Origin: Asparagopsis taxiformis
Taxonomy: Eukaryota > Rhodophyta > Florideophyceae > Bonnemaisoniales > Bonnemaisoniaceae
Reading direction: 5' to 3'
NCBI GenBank assembly: GCA_030407315.1
Contig: JALQPE010002243.1
Location: 1 to 64,000, forward strand
DNA: 64,000 nucleotides
Part shown: one piece after another, positions 20,555 to 31,377 of the stretch
Position numbering within the stretch: position 1 is the stretch's first letter
Layout: each line of letters opens with the position of its first letter
Notes under the pieces: model-generated
What the model saw: the letters and a program-made list of their open reading frames with translations, nothing else
What the model was told of the DNA's origin: nothing
Database searches by the model: none
Made by a program: the position numbers and the translations under genes

Positions 20555-21979
20555 CTAAAGTCCATGGAGAACTAGAGACAAACAAAAGTAGTGCGGATCA
20601 TCAGTGCACTCGACGTATTTGAGAACTGCTTTGCCAACTGCACTTGCTTGTAACTTGATAGGTGATGTAGAGCCGATAGCCCTCTTCTTCATGTCAGCAA
20701 CAGTGAAGTTTGTAGAGGCAATAAGGTCGTAACCGCCTACAGTTCCGTTGTCCTCAAAAAGAGAAATCTTGAGTCTGAGGTCATCGCGTGTGAGTAGCAG
20801 ATCACATCCAGGCAACGAAAAGAATTGATCCCTCGACTGTGACTTGAGACCTGCGACGGCTCGTTGCCAGATGTTGACGCCCTTACTCTGGGCATCCTTG
20901 TCCGACACGATCGCACCCGGTGCCGCCTTGAGCTTCCTACTAGAAAAGTAATTGTAATTCATACTACCACCGTCTCTTTTCTTTTTGATCATTTCCACGG
21001 GATCTGACCTGAAAATGAGGGTCCACAAATCCGAGTCTTCATCCGCATCAAAGATAGCGTGCACGGTATAGAAAGACCTCTTCACATAGCCAGATGACAT
21101 CGACCGGGCTCGAACAATACTATTACACTCAACATCAAAGCGATACTTGATTGGTACATTGCGAACCTCCTCTGCAGTTGCCATAAGCGAACCCTTTCTC
21201 AACCAGGACGTTCGTCGACAATCCTTGTCATTACACGGAAGGAACTTGAGATTAAACTCTACGGGCTTTCCCTTTGCGGCTGCCACAATACCCACTTTGA
21301 AATCTGCAGTCGCAATGAGGCGGTGCTTATCCGGATCACTTCTGGTGCAGTCGAAAAACGCTACACGAATGACCTGATTGGAGCCTGGGAGATACTGAAA
21401 GCAGAAGGGTCTCGCAAATTCCACATCTCTTCCACTCTTTCTCGCCACCTCAGTTCTGGATAATTTGGACCATGCAGTTCTTACCATGGGTGTTCCATCG
21501 GCGGCTAAGAAGCTAGTAGGGATGTCTGGGGCTGCAAGTGGAGTGACAATACTCGGAGCACGCACCGCTGTTCGACTTTTGCCAGGGGCGGCCTCGCGCA
21601 CGAGTGCTTCAGCGTGAACACGTTTGAGAATGCGTTCCGCACGGCGCTGACTTCGGCGCTCACCCCAGCTAGTGTGACGAGTGGGCGGTGGTGGAGAGGA
21701 GGGTTCGTCGGATACGTCTGATATGGCGCTTGTGTGAGGAGACTTTTGATTGGGAACGAAGGGTGATTCTTGTGCATGATAGATTTGAGCGAAACAGGTG
21801 CGGGAACGGCTGTCCGGCTCTGGAAGGTTGCGGGCGGCGAGGAAGATTCGGAGAGTATGAGAGGCTTTCAAGGAGCGTGAGGAGCGAGTTAGATCGGAGA
21901 GCTGGGGCGGCGATTTGAAGTAGTGCTGTTGGCTGCTATGTGGTGTTGATGTTGCTGGGGTATTGGTTGCGAGGGCCAT
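20555..21979 (-). CDS. Tandem C2-domain (copine-like) protein, 474 aa
   Basis: Two C2-like repeats can be read. The first covers roughly residues 35-240, with IFLAARNLPEPDSRSRTCFA, then VIRVAFFDCTRSDPDKHRLI and IATADFKVG. The second covers about residues 280-470, with LTRDDLRLKISLFEDNGTVG and DLIASTNFTVADM. Between strands of the first there is a long basic, Ser/Pro-rich insert (about residues 85-165). The pairing and the FEV/YD-like strand pattern resemble the two C2 domains of copines, which bind phospholipid. No copine vWA domain follows and I cannot confirm the calcium-binding aspartates. The start is the ATG at 21,979. It diverges from typA across about 985 bp. Confidence 0.5.
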   Translation of the reverse strand: MALATNTPATSTPHSSQQHYFKSPPQLSDLTRSSRSLKASHTLRIFLAARNLPEPDSRSRTCFAQIYHAQESPFVPNQKSPHTSAISDVSDEPSSPPPPTRHTSWGERRSQRRAERILKRVHAEALVREAAPGKSRTAVRAPSIVTPLAAPDIPTSFLAADGTPMVRTAWSKLSRTEVARKSGRDVEFARPFCFQYLPGSNQVIRVAFFDCTRSDPDKHRLIATADFKVGIVAAAKGKPVEFNLKFLPCNDKDCRRTSWLRKGSLMATAEEVRNVPIKYRFDVECNSIVRARSMSSGYVKRSFYTVHAIFDADEDSDLWTLIFRSDPVEMIKKKRDGGSMNYNYFSSRKLKAAPGAIVSDKDAQSKGVNIWQRAVAGLKSQSRDQFFSLPGCDLLLTRDDLRLKISLFEDNGTVGGYDLIASTNFTVADMKKRAIGSTSPIKLQASAVGKAVLKYVECTDDPHYFCLSLVLHGL

Positions 21980-22964
21980 TGCGGCGTTGGAGCGGATGCG
22001 GTGCTAGCGGAAAGTTGGCGGTAGAAGTAGTGAAGATGGAGCAATTTATAGTAGGGCGTGCGGTATGATGCGGGACTGGCTTACAAGTAGAGCGTTACGT
22101 GGTTGAGCGGTCGGCGTGGGAGGTTGGGAAAGTAGATATGGCGAGTCGGTCAAGATATACAATGACGAAGAGGGATGCATTTGAAACGTGTGATCTGGGT
22201 AGCGATTGGGTAGCACCGTAGCTTTGGGAAATGACTATGAGAAGTGGGACGCGTGTATGTTTCTAACTGGGTAGAATTGGGTTGCATCAGTACAATGACG
22301 GAAAATAAGGGAAATATGGGATAGCAAGTTGACGGACATGCACTTCTGAGGTTGAGTGTATTGATACCAGTCGGCGTGTCCCATCTTCCCAGCAACTCTG
22401 TCGACTTGCAGTGTATCGCATCGGGACGATTGTGGAAGCAAGTTGGTGCTGCTAGCTGTCCAGTCAGTGAGCGGCGTGCCGCAGCGCGCAAAGCTCCGCC
22501 GCGCAACGCAGCGCCGTCTCACCTATACCATGGAATTGACACATCCACCGCCGTCGCAAGGCAGTACTGTCATTGGTACTTATTCCGTTATTCAAATTAC
22601 TGCTGGCAATATCTTGTGATCAGCGAGTGCTGCTGCTTTCACAGCTCACCATCATTGCACTGTCATCTTCGACTTTTTCCCAAAACTTTTCCCCTTTTCT
22701 AAAATATTCCCCCAATTTCACCCTGACCAATCACATTTCACCTTATATTGTCCATCCAACCGTAACCACCCAATCTCCCCAATCAACGTCTACCACACCT
22801 TTTCATCGTCCAACGGCCGCTATCCGCATCTTCGTCATCGATCGCCACCACACAATGCTCTAATTCAGTTCGAGTCATCTATTTTATCTCCCTCTACATT
22901 AACACCCATACCTCCCTATCGACCTCCCCAATTCCTTCCCTTACTCATCCCCCATCGCCCCAAA
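21980..22964. other. Divergent promoter region between the C2 gene and typA
   Basis: No gene is recognised. The last 300 bp before typA are very rich in C and T (CCCC, TTCC, CCAATC runs), as expected of a 5' leader or promoter. No clear TATA box was found. Confidence 0.4.
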
Positions 22965-24941
22965 ATGGCTTTCCTTTCTCCAACCGCTCTGCCAGTCCGA
23001 AATGCCCTGCACACCACAATCTGTACAGCTTTCATCCCTTCCCGACCGCAACGCCTGCTGCCCTCAACGCGCGTCACCACCCATCAAATTCTTCCCAAAT
23101 GTGTTGCTGCTGCCCCTTCGACACAGTCTTCAGCACTCACTAAACGCGAAGATGTCGTCACCGTTGCTTTCGTCGCTCATATCGATCATGGTAAATCCTC
23201 AATGTGTGACGCTTTACTGAAAGGTGCGCAGTGTTTCCGTGAAAATGAGATTGTCGAAGACCGTGTCATGGATGGAATGGATCTCGAAAAAGAACGCGGA
23301 ATTACAATCAACGCTAGTGCAGCCAGTCTACTCTACCGTGATGTAAATGTCCAAATTCTCGATACCCCTGGTCATGCAGACTTTGGTGGTGAAGTGGAAA
23401 GAGTTCTCAACATGACAGATGGTGTCCTTCTTCTCGTAGATTCTGTCGAGGGCCCCAAGCCCCAGACAAGGTTTGTGTTGAAAAAGGCTATCGAGTTAGG
23501 AAAGAAGATCGCCCTTATCATCAACAAGATGGACAGGCCACAGGCGAGACCAGATTATGTTGTGGATGCAACTTTCGACCTCATGGCTGAATTGGGCGCA
23601 TCTGACGAACAAATGGACTTCAAGATTGCCTACGCTTCTGCTATTAAAGGGCAGTCCGGTCCAGAGCCCGATCAAATTCAAGATAACATGAATGCCATTT
23701 TTGACCTCATACTTGACTTCCCGCGCCCGATCGTCTCTCTAGACGCCCCACTACAACTCCAGGTCAATAATGTCACATATGATGAATTTAAGGGGCGGCT
23801 TGTTTCGGGCAGAATTAATGCTGGTGTGTTGCAGAAGAATTCCCAAGTCGTTGTCTGTCATCCGGACAAAGAACCTATCAAGGGTAAAGTAGCCGAAATA
23901 TTTGTCTACGACAAGTTGGGCCGTGCTTCAGTCGATGAGGCAAAGGCAGGCGATATTGTAATGTTCTCAGGTTTGACCAAGTTCGATATTGGAGATACCA
24001 TATGCGCACCGAATGCTATAGTTCCTATGGCACCAATTGCTGTCGAGGAGCCGACTGTCCGTATGGCATTCATGGTGAACACATCTGAGTTTGCAGGACA
24101 GGAAGGCAAGTATGTCACATCGCGGAATATTCGCGACAGACTAGAAAAGGAACTGGAGAGAAATGTTGGTCTTCGTCTTGATATGGAACGATCAAGCCCA
24201 GAGTCATTTGAGGTATGCGGACGTGGTGCTCTTCACCTCACAATTTTGATTGAAACAATGCGTAGAGAGGGTTTCGAAATGATGATAGGCCCCCCGACAG
24301 TTATCACTAAGAAGATTGACGGCGAGACACATGAACCATTCGAGCAGTTTGAAGTAGAGGTTCCAGAGGAGTATATGGGGTCTGTGGTAGATCTCCTCAG
24401 TAGGCGACGAGGGGAGATGACCAATATGACTGGTGCCAATGCCGAAAATATGTCGAGTGTGACGTACACGATACCAACACGCGGGTTACTTGGTGTGAAA
24501 AACGCACTGCTGACAGCGACGCGCGGAACCGCCGTGATGAATTCGCAATATGTTGGCTATAAGCCGTTTGCTGGCAACCTGGAGGAGAAGGAGAATGGAA
24601 GCCTACTGGTTTATGAAACTGGAAAAGCATCTACGTATGGGCTTGAGGCTGCCCAAGAACGCGGCCGGTTAATCATCTCACCCGGAGAAAATGTCTACAA
24701 GAATCAGATTTGTGGAATTCATCAGAGAGCAGGCGACCTGGCTGTAAATATTTGCAAAGTGAAGGCGCTAACCAACTATCGCTCTGCCAACAAAGAAATT
24801 AAGGGTGGCATGCAAGGTTTACTTGAATTTTCCCTGGATGACTCGATCGAGTATATTGGCCACGACGAAGTTGCGGAGGTTACGCCGGTCAGTGTCCGTT
24901 TGGCGAAGAGGCCCTCACCCAAGAAGAACAAGCGGCAGTGA
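22965..24941 (+). CDS. typA: TypA/BipA ribosome-associated GTPase, probably plastid-targeted, 658 aa
   Basis: TypA/BipA is a translational GTPase of the EF-G/EF-Tu superfamily that binds ribosomes and acts in stress and ribosome assembly in bacteria and plastids. Residues 1 to about 55 are rich in Ser, Thr, Arg and Pro and lack acidic residues, as in a plastid transit peptide. The G domain has AHIDHGKSS (71-79; most relatives have T instead of the first S), RGITI (111-115), DTPGH (133-137) and NKMD (187-190). A beta-barrel domain II, EF-G-like domains and the BipA-type C-terminus follow (YKPFAGNLEEKENGSLLV, RGRLIISPGENVYKNQICGI, LTNYRSANKE). The length matches the family plus a transit peptide. 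The frame is uninterrupted. Confidence 0.96.
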   Translation: MAFLSPTALPVRNALHTTICTAFIPSRPQRLLPSTRVTTHQILPKCVAAAPSTQSSALTKREDVVTVAFVAHIDHGKSSMCDALLKGAQCFRENEIVEDRVMDGMDLEKERGITINASAASLLYRDVNVQILDTPGHADFGGEVERVLNMTDGVLLLVDSVEGPKPQTRFVLKKAIELGKKIALIINKMDRPQARPDYVVDATFDLMAELGASDEQMDFKIAYASAIKGQSGPEPDQIQDNMNAIFDLILDFPRPIVSLDAPLQLQVNNVTYDEFKGRLVSGRINAGVLQKNSQVVVCHPDKEPIKGKVAEIFVYDKLGRASVDEAKAGDIVMFSGLTKFDIGDTICAPNAIVPMAPIAVEEPTVRMAFMVNTSEFAGQEGKYVTSRNIRDRLEKELERNVGLRLDMERSSPESFEVCGRGALHLTILIETMRREGFEMMIGPPTVITKKIDGETHEPFEQFEVEVPEEYMGSVVDLLSRRRGEMTNMTGANAENMSSVTYTIPTRGLLGVKNALLTATRGTAVMNSQYVGYKPFAGNLEEKENGSLLVYETGKASTYGLEAAQERGRLIISPGENVYKNQICGIHQRAGDLAVNICKVKALTNYRSANKEIKGGMQGLLEFSLDDSIEYIGHDEVAEVTPVSVRLAKRPSPKKNKRQ

Positions 24942-26517
24942 ATTCGTGCAGTTTTGAGGTAGTTTGAGTTTTGGTGTACTAGTAATGCTTAATGTTATCC
25001 AAAATGGAACAGATCTCGAGTACTAGGAATTATTGGCGTCAGATGTAGATAGTGCAAATGTCGGTTGCAAAGAGTTTCTCGCTGTTCCAACATGTCCAAT
25101 TCGACATGTAAAGTACAAGATGTCGATGGGGTGAGACCGTTGAAATGTGCAGCGCATTGGGAAAAACACGCTTGACCGAGTATGCAGAAATGAGCACAAC
25201 TGCTTACAATTATCTCGAGGCAATGAGTGCCATTTACATAGAATTACCACAAGATAGGAAACAAGCAGCTCATGCCGCACTCTCCTCCTGCTGAGCCGAG
25301 CATATGAGCTCGCAGTGAAATGATTTATGATTGGGAACCAGCGGCGTAGCTATTTCTCCACGTACTGGGTAAATCTTTGCGGATCTAAAAGACCAAATAT
25401 GAGCCGCCCGCAAGACATTGTTGCAGAAAATCATGTTCAGACACCAGCATTGCAATCGACAAACTCAGGAGTTCTTAACAAGTATGAATCACCTCAACGT
25501 ATGACGCGATTGTATCTTGGAATTTCCGCTGGCGTGAGCCGCACGTTATACCAGTTGGAACGTGTCGTGACTCTCGCGCAGTTTGAAGTGCGACTGTAAT
25601 CCCCTCTTCAATCTCTACTCACTTTACCCTTTTTGCTGTTCTTGGCGTAGAAACTTTGTTATCGTTCCATGACACAGGATTTCTAGTGAACGAATTGTCT
25701 GCTGCTCGTGCACCATGGATTCGTTTCATACTTCCATCGTTCAACGTATCAGCTTGATTTGTTACATCAGCATCAACAGCGCAATTCGGTACATCTTCGA
25801 ACCATACTTTGTAGATTATGTTTTTGGCAAACCTAGACTGTGAAGTGAGAGCATTTTAATTCCGAACCCTTACTATGGCTTCCACGAAGCACCTCCGTGG
25901 TATCTGAGCAAATTACTGTACTCCTGACACAACTATGTGTGGAAAACTGCCCGCAAAGATATGTCCGTTTTCATGACCATATGTGTAAACATGAGCATGA
26001 CGCTTTCCTCACATCTGCTAATGGGTATGGCCCTCGATGAATGCCCGCAACAATGTCTTCGTTGTGCAATCGTATTCGACAATAATTGGTGTTTGTTGAT
26101 ATCCGATCGTGGGGGCGGCTCATGGAGACAACTTCCAGGTGAACAGCTTTTGTGCAGTCACTGAAATTGCAGCTCTAAATGTTGTACCACAAGGATAGCT
26201 GTTCGCACCTGTTATGTTTTTCCTGCCCTCATGGATTTCAGTGGAATTGATCATTGCGGAACAGCCGTGCACACCAATCTCCCGTGTGGTTGATTCATGA
26301 AACAGATACCCTATGAAACAGAATGCCAACTTCCAATTGCTTATGTTTCAGCTCTAGCCATCATCTCTTCACAACAACCGATTTCCAAACTTGAATGTTT
26401 GGGAGATAGAACAGTACTTAATTCCCCATTAATCGCTTCTTCTTGTAGTTCTAAAGTCCTTGTAGTGTTGGGCCTTTACCATGTAAGTTGGAGACAAAAA
26501 TGTAAGAGACCAAGCTC
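24942..26517. other. Intergenic between convergent typA and RNB genes
   Basis: Small frames up to 90 codons occur (for example 25,327-25,599), but they show no recognisable domain. The 3' ends of both neighbouring transcripts must lie here. Confidence 0.4.
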
Positions 26518-29271
26518 TCATTCAATAACACTGACAACGTTTGCCTGAATTCTCTGTGCCGCTGTGTCAACGTCAAAAATTTGCACTTTGACCTTTGACC
26601 GAGACGGTAAAATTTGGCGCGCACAGATGAGTAGCTCTTCATTGCGCGTTCTAGTTTCATTACAGCTCTCTTCTTCGCTCGAATCTGAGCCTTTTTTGTA
26701 ACTTGTCATTTTCGTGATAGTAGTCAAAAGCTTCCCAGAAACTGTGGCAAAAGTAGATAGACCTGTGCCATCTAAGGATACCTCGACTTTCAAAATATTT
26801 CTCTTCGTGACCGTACATGATCTTACTCGCCCGTTCATAGTAGCATACAGAACGTTGGTGGTAGTGGCCTGTTGAGCACAATGCGCAGCAAGGGAATCAA
26901 ACAGTGCGCTTCGTCTTCGCTCTGAAACAGTCCTTTCGCCAGCAGACTGCCTTCTTGCAAGCCAAAGACGTAGTTCTTCCATGCGACGACGACCTGCTGG
27001 CTGACGGCCAAAAAGAACACATTTGATTTGTCGCTGAGTAGCGAGATCCGCATATCTTCGCATTGGAGCAGTACCACATCGAGCAACATACGAAGATGCT
27101 CCACGATCTTCTGGCAGAAATGCTCTATTTTCCTTAGCGAACTGTCTCAACAATGCGCCAACTGAAGTCAGCATGTCACCAACGGCGGAATATGAGCCAC
27201 TGAGACGGAAATCAACGACTTGAGCTACTTTCGTAGTTCCTTTCGTGCTCCGGTTGGGGCGCTTCACGAGACGGACAGATGCAATCCCCCTACTATCTTG
27301 GGTGTCAAAGTACGAATCGTCACACCCGTACGTTTCCGTTAAATTTGCCCGATGCCTCCGTCGAACTCTTCTTCGATCCAGTTTGTCGGCAAGAAGAGGG
27401 GCCACCTCCGCAATGCGTCGCAAATCTTCGCATTCATTCTCCTTAATCTGGGCAGCTTTAGCCCCCTGCTCTAGGGCGAGATCGAATTGATCATAATTTA
27501 AACGTCGAACTGGCGGCACGACAGATGCAAAAACCTCCCAGTTGCGAATACTATCATCATCATAGTCGTAGTCAATCATGACTGAAATCGCTTCTGTTGG
27601 CATTGAAGAACTAAAAGATGCAGCGTCCATAACAGTGGCCGGAAGCATATGTAATGGCTTCAGAGGAAGATAAAGGCTTTGTCCGCGCTCCCTTGCCAGC
27701 TTATCAATGGCTGACCCAGACCGTACAACTTGGTCGACATCGGTGATATGGCCAGTAATACGGATAATCGGTTCGTCATCAATGAGCTGGACAGAAAATG
27801 CATCATCTAGGAATCGGGAATTCTTGTCATCTATGCAATAGACCGCAACTTGTTCACCATTCTGAGGGCGAATAAGGTTTCGGCGCTGTCTACCCGGAAG
27901 GTAAATTTTTGGATCAAGAAAGGTTTGGCGCCTTCTTCGGGACTCATTCCGAAGCTCCCGCGCGTCTGCAAGAATCTCCGGGGGAAACGTCCAATCCCTA
28001 ACGCTATTCGCCTTTTCCCATTGTGTGCGGCGCTCAGCATTTTTGGATGAAGTAGACATTTCCTTGACTTCCAAGTCTGAAACCCGATCTTCCTTTTTAT
28101 GCCGCGAATCGCTATAAACGGGATCCGTCGCTAGCGTCGTACCGCCGCCATCACTCTCTACGCTTCCAGTTGCCCAATATTCAATATCGAGCAGCAGGCG
28201 AGCTGCCCCGTCATCTGTAGGCTCGTAGCCAAGAGCTTCCAGAGCAGTTGCTGCAGTCCCTCGCGCAATTGTACCACTAGCGGCGTAGATTTCAAGTTGG
28301 CGTAAAATTTCGAGATGTTCTCTGGTCCATGATGGAATTCGCTTCAATGAGCCAGAAGAACGATGCTCAAGTATCTTCTTACAGGAATCAACAAAAGAAC
28401 AACGGCCTCTTGCCACGACAACAGACATAGGTAAAGCCTTCCAACCCTTACCAGGGCCAGCCCGCTTAAATCGAATATTATCTGCAGCAAGCAGAATAGC
28501 TGTCGCAACTGTGATTGCCGCTCGGCGTTTGCGGGTGCCAACCGTATTCATCGGGAAGATTGTATTGGAAGCTTGTACGGAAGAACATACAGCTCGCGGG
28601 TCGTTCTTTTGAAAGCCGTTGAGCGAATTGTAAAAGTCGGTAAGATCTAGAGTTCTTGGCGGCAAATTCTTAAGATACTGGAGACCGTTGTCTACGTCAC
28701 GTGCTAGTTGGAGACATGGTTGAGGACCTTTGGGCTCAAGATCTTCGTTCCATACAGTGATAATTTCGCCGTAGCTAACCTTTACCTCAGAGCCGCAGCT
28801 ACTTTCACCAGAGGAAATGTCCACAAATCTGGCAAAGACACCTTTTTCGTACAAAGAGTCTACACGAGCAAAGCGAAGTTCCCCTTTCGACCATACTTCA
28901 ATTACGGAACCAGCACAGATGGATTGCTTCCAGTCAGAGTCAACAGAGGTAAGGCTTGAATGAGTTACAACCGGTTCCGAGCTATCACAGTGAATTTCAA
29001 ATACATTCTGAGCTTGACGAGATGGTGAAGAATTCGGTATATGACCACTTGCAAAAGCTCGGTGATGGTTGAGAAAAGTGCCCGTCAAAGTTGGGTGTAG
29101 TTTTTGTGAGCACCTGCCAGTGGCTATACCATTAGACAGCAGAGCTACTGTTCCCTTTCCAATAACGGGATTCGCGTAGGCAGACATCTTTGTTGGGTTG
29201 GCAACGTCTGACAGAAATAATGCGCAACGCGTCGGTGTTGTGGTATGGCGAAAAGTAAAATCGTGAGGCAT
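26518..29271 (-). CDS. RNase II/RNB-family exoribonuclease, organelle type, 917 aa
   Basis: RNB proteins degrade RNA 3'-to-5'; plant RNR1 does this in plastids and mitochondria. The N-terminus is Ser/Thr/Arg-rich and contains few acidic residues, so import into an organelle is likely. The RNB catalytic domain starts near residue 475 with IDDKNSRFLDDAFSV and HITDVDQVVRSGSAIDKLAR. It includes RGQSLYLPLKPLHMLPATVM and ends near residue 740 with RRYADLATQRQIKCVLF. The position that aligns with E. coli Asp207 in the metal-binding motif is Phe, while the Asp pair before Ala (DDA) and the leading Asp are kept. A C-terminal S1 domain is not obvious. The frame is uninterrupted and the ATG at 29,271 is the first in it. 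Confidence 0.88.
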   Translation of the reverse strand: MPHDFTFRHTTTPTRCALFLSDVANPTKMSAYANPVIGKGTVALLSNGIATGRCSQKLHPTLTGTFLNHHRAFASGHIPNSSPSRQAQNVFEIHCDSSEPVVTHSSLTSVDSDWKQSICAGSVIEVWSKGELRFARVDSLYEKGVFARFVDISSGESSCGSEVKVSYGEIITVWNEDLEPKGPQPCLQLARDVDNGLQYLKNLPPRTLDLTDFYNSLNGFQKNDPRAVCSSVQASNTIFPMNTVGTRKRRAAITVATAILLAADNIRFKRAGPGKGWKALPMSVVVARGRCSFVDSCKKILEHRSSGSLKRIPSWTREHLEILRQLEIYAASGTIARGTAATALEALGYEPTDDGAARLLLDIEYWATGSVESDGGGTTLATDPVYSDSRHKKEDRVSDLEVKEMSTSSKNAERRTQWEKANSVRDWTFPPEILADARELRNESRRRRQTFLDPKIYLPGRQRRNLIRPQNGEQVAVYCIDDKNSRFLDDAFSVQLIDDEPIIRITGHITDVDQVVRSGSAIDKLARERGQSLYLPLKPLHMLPATVMDAASFSSSMPTEAISVMIDYDYDDDSIRNWEVFASVVPPVRRLNYDQFDLALEQGAKAAQIKENECEDLRRIAEVAPLLADKLDRRRVRRRHRANLTETYGCDDSYFDTQDSRGIASVRLVKRPNRSTKGTTKVAQVVDFRLSGSYSAVGDMLTSVGALLRQFAKENRAFLPEDRGASSYVARCGTAPMRRYADLATQRQIKCVLFGRQPAGRRRMEELRLWLARRQSAGERTVSERRRSALFDSLAAHCAQQATTTNVLYATMNGRVRSCTVTKRNILKVEVSLDGTGLSTFATVSGKLLTTITKMTSYKKGSDSSEEESCNETRTRNEELLICARQILPSRSKVKVQIFDVDTAAQRIQANVVSVIE

Positions 29272-31377
29272 TATTTTTTGTATTCTCAGTGGACCGCTTC
29301 AATTGAATATCTAGGCTGCCCACTTATCGCCCCAGGAATGGCCTTTGTTTAAAGTTGCATCATCCACTGTTCTCTACAGTTATCTCGGCTTGTCAACTGC
29401 TTCTTACTACATTTATTCTTCCTCCTGAACGAGAAAGAGAATATCCACTCCTCAACGGATAATACTGATGATTTACTGTGGTAGCACAAACCGCGTTGAT
29501 TGAGGTGGACATCGGCTCCAAACACACCAACTCTGGACAACAACCGCCGCCTTATTCCATTTTTCTTCATAGAGCACTTACAACAGGCTTCGCACACCAA
29601 CATAGCATTCTCAACCCTTTTGCCCATTTCAGTACATATATCATTGGAATTGATTGCTTCGGTCTCTCCACAAGTTGTCATCGATAAATCAGATCATTCG
29701 CTTGTAGGCTTCAAACACTTTATAGAAATTTGGACGTTAGTAGCATGTTACGTCAACATCGAATGAACGGTTCAGAAACGGATGGAGCAACCATATTTTA
29801 GTTTCGCGAGGAAATTCTGTTCATATGTCCTTTTCGGCGGAACAAGAACACAAACGTGAGTGTTCGGGGTTGACAAACGATCCTATTGGTCAAATACCGC
29901 GTGTAAGTCCAGCGAAAACGAAGTGCTTCATGAAGAGTCGCACTGACCAATGCTGTTGACACCTCTGTTATCATTCACTGCAGCATTGCACCGTGTCCCG
30001 GAATTTCGATAGCGCAATGACCTTGGTTTGAATTTGAGGATTATCCATTCCGCTCTCGGAAGCTGCAGGAAAGAATGAGACTCAACTTTGAAACTTCATA
30101 TATTTTCTGCAGTTGATCGATTTCTAGTTCTGTCGCCTATGAGCTCCACTACGTTATATTGAACAATAAAAAGGTATGTATAAATAGGTGAGAAGCATGG
30201 AAGGGAGGTCGCAACGTTTTATTCCCATTGTGATCTTGCAATGAACAGCATGGAAACGAATAGGAACCGCTGATCTTGGTGTCATAGAAAACGTGATTTA
30301 ATGTGGTTCGTTCTTTGCTAATATTGTATTGTAGCGCAAGTTACACGTCCTCTACGTCTGCAGCTATAAATGTGGTAACCTAGCTGAATTACGCAGACAG
30401 CCTCAATACCAATGATCGTTTCACTAGTTGTATTCGTCGCGCTGTCCTGACGGGATGAAAAGTTTGCGAAGGTACTACACTTGCAAGTACGCCGGTGTGC
30501 CATCCATTTCTGATATACATATTATTTGCGTCTCTGTATATATGGTATGCCACATAGCGTGGCAGGGCGACCGTCATTGTCAGCATCATTACAACGTGTG
30601 CGAAGAAGATTTTGGTAATGCGGACACAGTGTTTGCTAGAAATGTGCAACTCACTGTTGATTCATTCATTCAGGTGCAATCAATTGGGTGTATTGTTCAA
30701 TCACACACTCTCACGTATCGTACATTTGTATGCAGGGCAGCTTTGCAAATATTTCGTCTATGAGCTCCGTTCAGCAGCAACTTTGTATCACGACTCGACC
30801 AATCAACATATACAGCGAACTGTTTAAGCCCGCCCACACGCTGCGATTTTTCCACGGCTCCTGTCTGGCATTACGCAGCATTTATCTGACCGGTCGAGGT
30901 CGGTTGAAGATGTGTGGCTTGTAGTAAGCTGTGCCAATCATCGTACTTGTACGCAAATCATTTTCAGCTTGATTGCCAAAATAATAATATCAATACTCCT
31001 CAAGCATGCTGTACCCTTTCACAATATTGGAGAGCTCGAGCCATATGCTCGTTACTCGACTCTTTTAATTCGAGCTCAAAACTGGGGGTTGATGCCATCA
31101 CTCTCTCTCACTCTCTCTCTCGCAGACTTACAACATTCTATTCTTCGAATTATTGTCTACCTATCTGTATGACGCAGCACTATGTATTCAAAACTTGACA
31201 TCCACATGTCCAACACAACTGCGCGAGCAAATCTTAAAGTCAAATCTCCTCCAACTTCACTACCTTTCTTCCTAACACCAACAACTTTAGACCAATTTTT
31301 CGTACTGTGCTATTATCCAAGCGCGCCCAAAGCAAAGAAAGGCAATCCGCAACCTTGGCTCTCCTCTCGTCCTCATC
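29272..31377. other. Intergenic, divergent promoter region of the RNB and GARP genes
   Basis: No gene is recognised in 2.1 kb. A CT-rich run at about 31,097-31,126 ending TCTCTCTCGCAG looks like a 3' splice site and could end a 5'-UTR intron of the GARP gene. Frames of about 110 codons near 30,430-30,760 show nothing recognisable. Confidence 0.35.

Noticed and set aside
26835..28541. Several short frames within the RNB gene
   Set aside because: They are other-frame shadows of the 917-codon RNB gene, whose catalytic motifs are clear.
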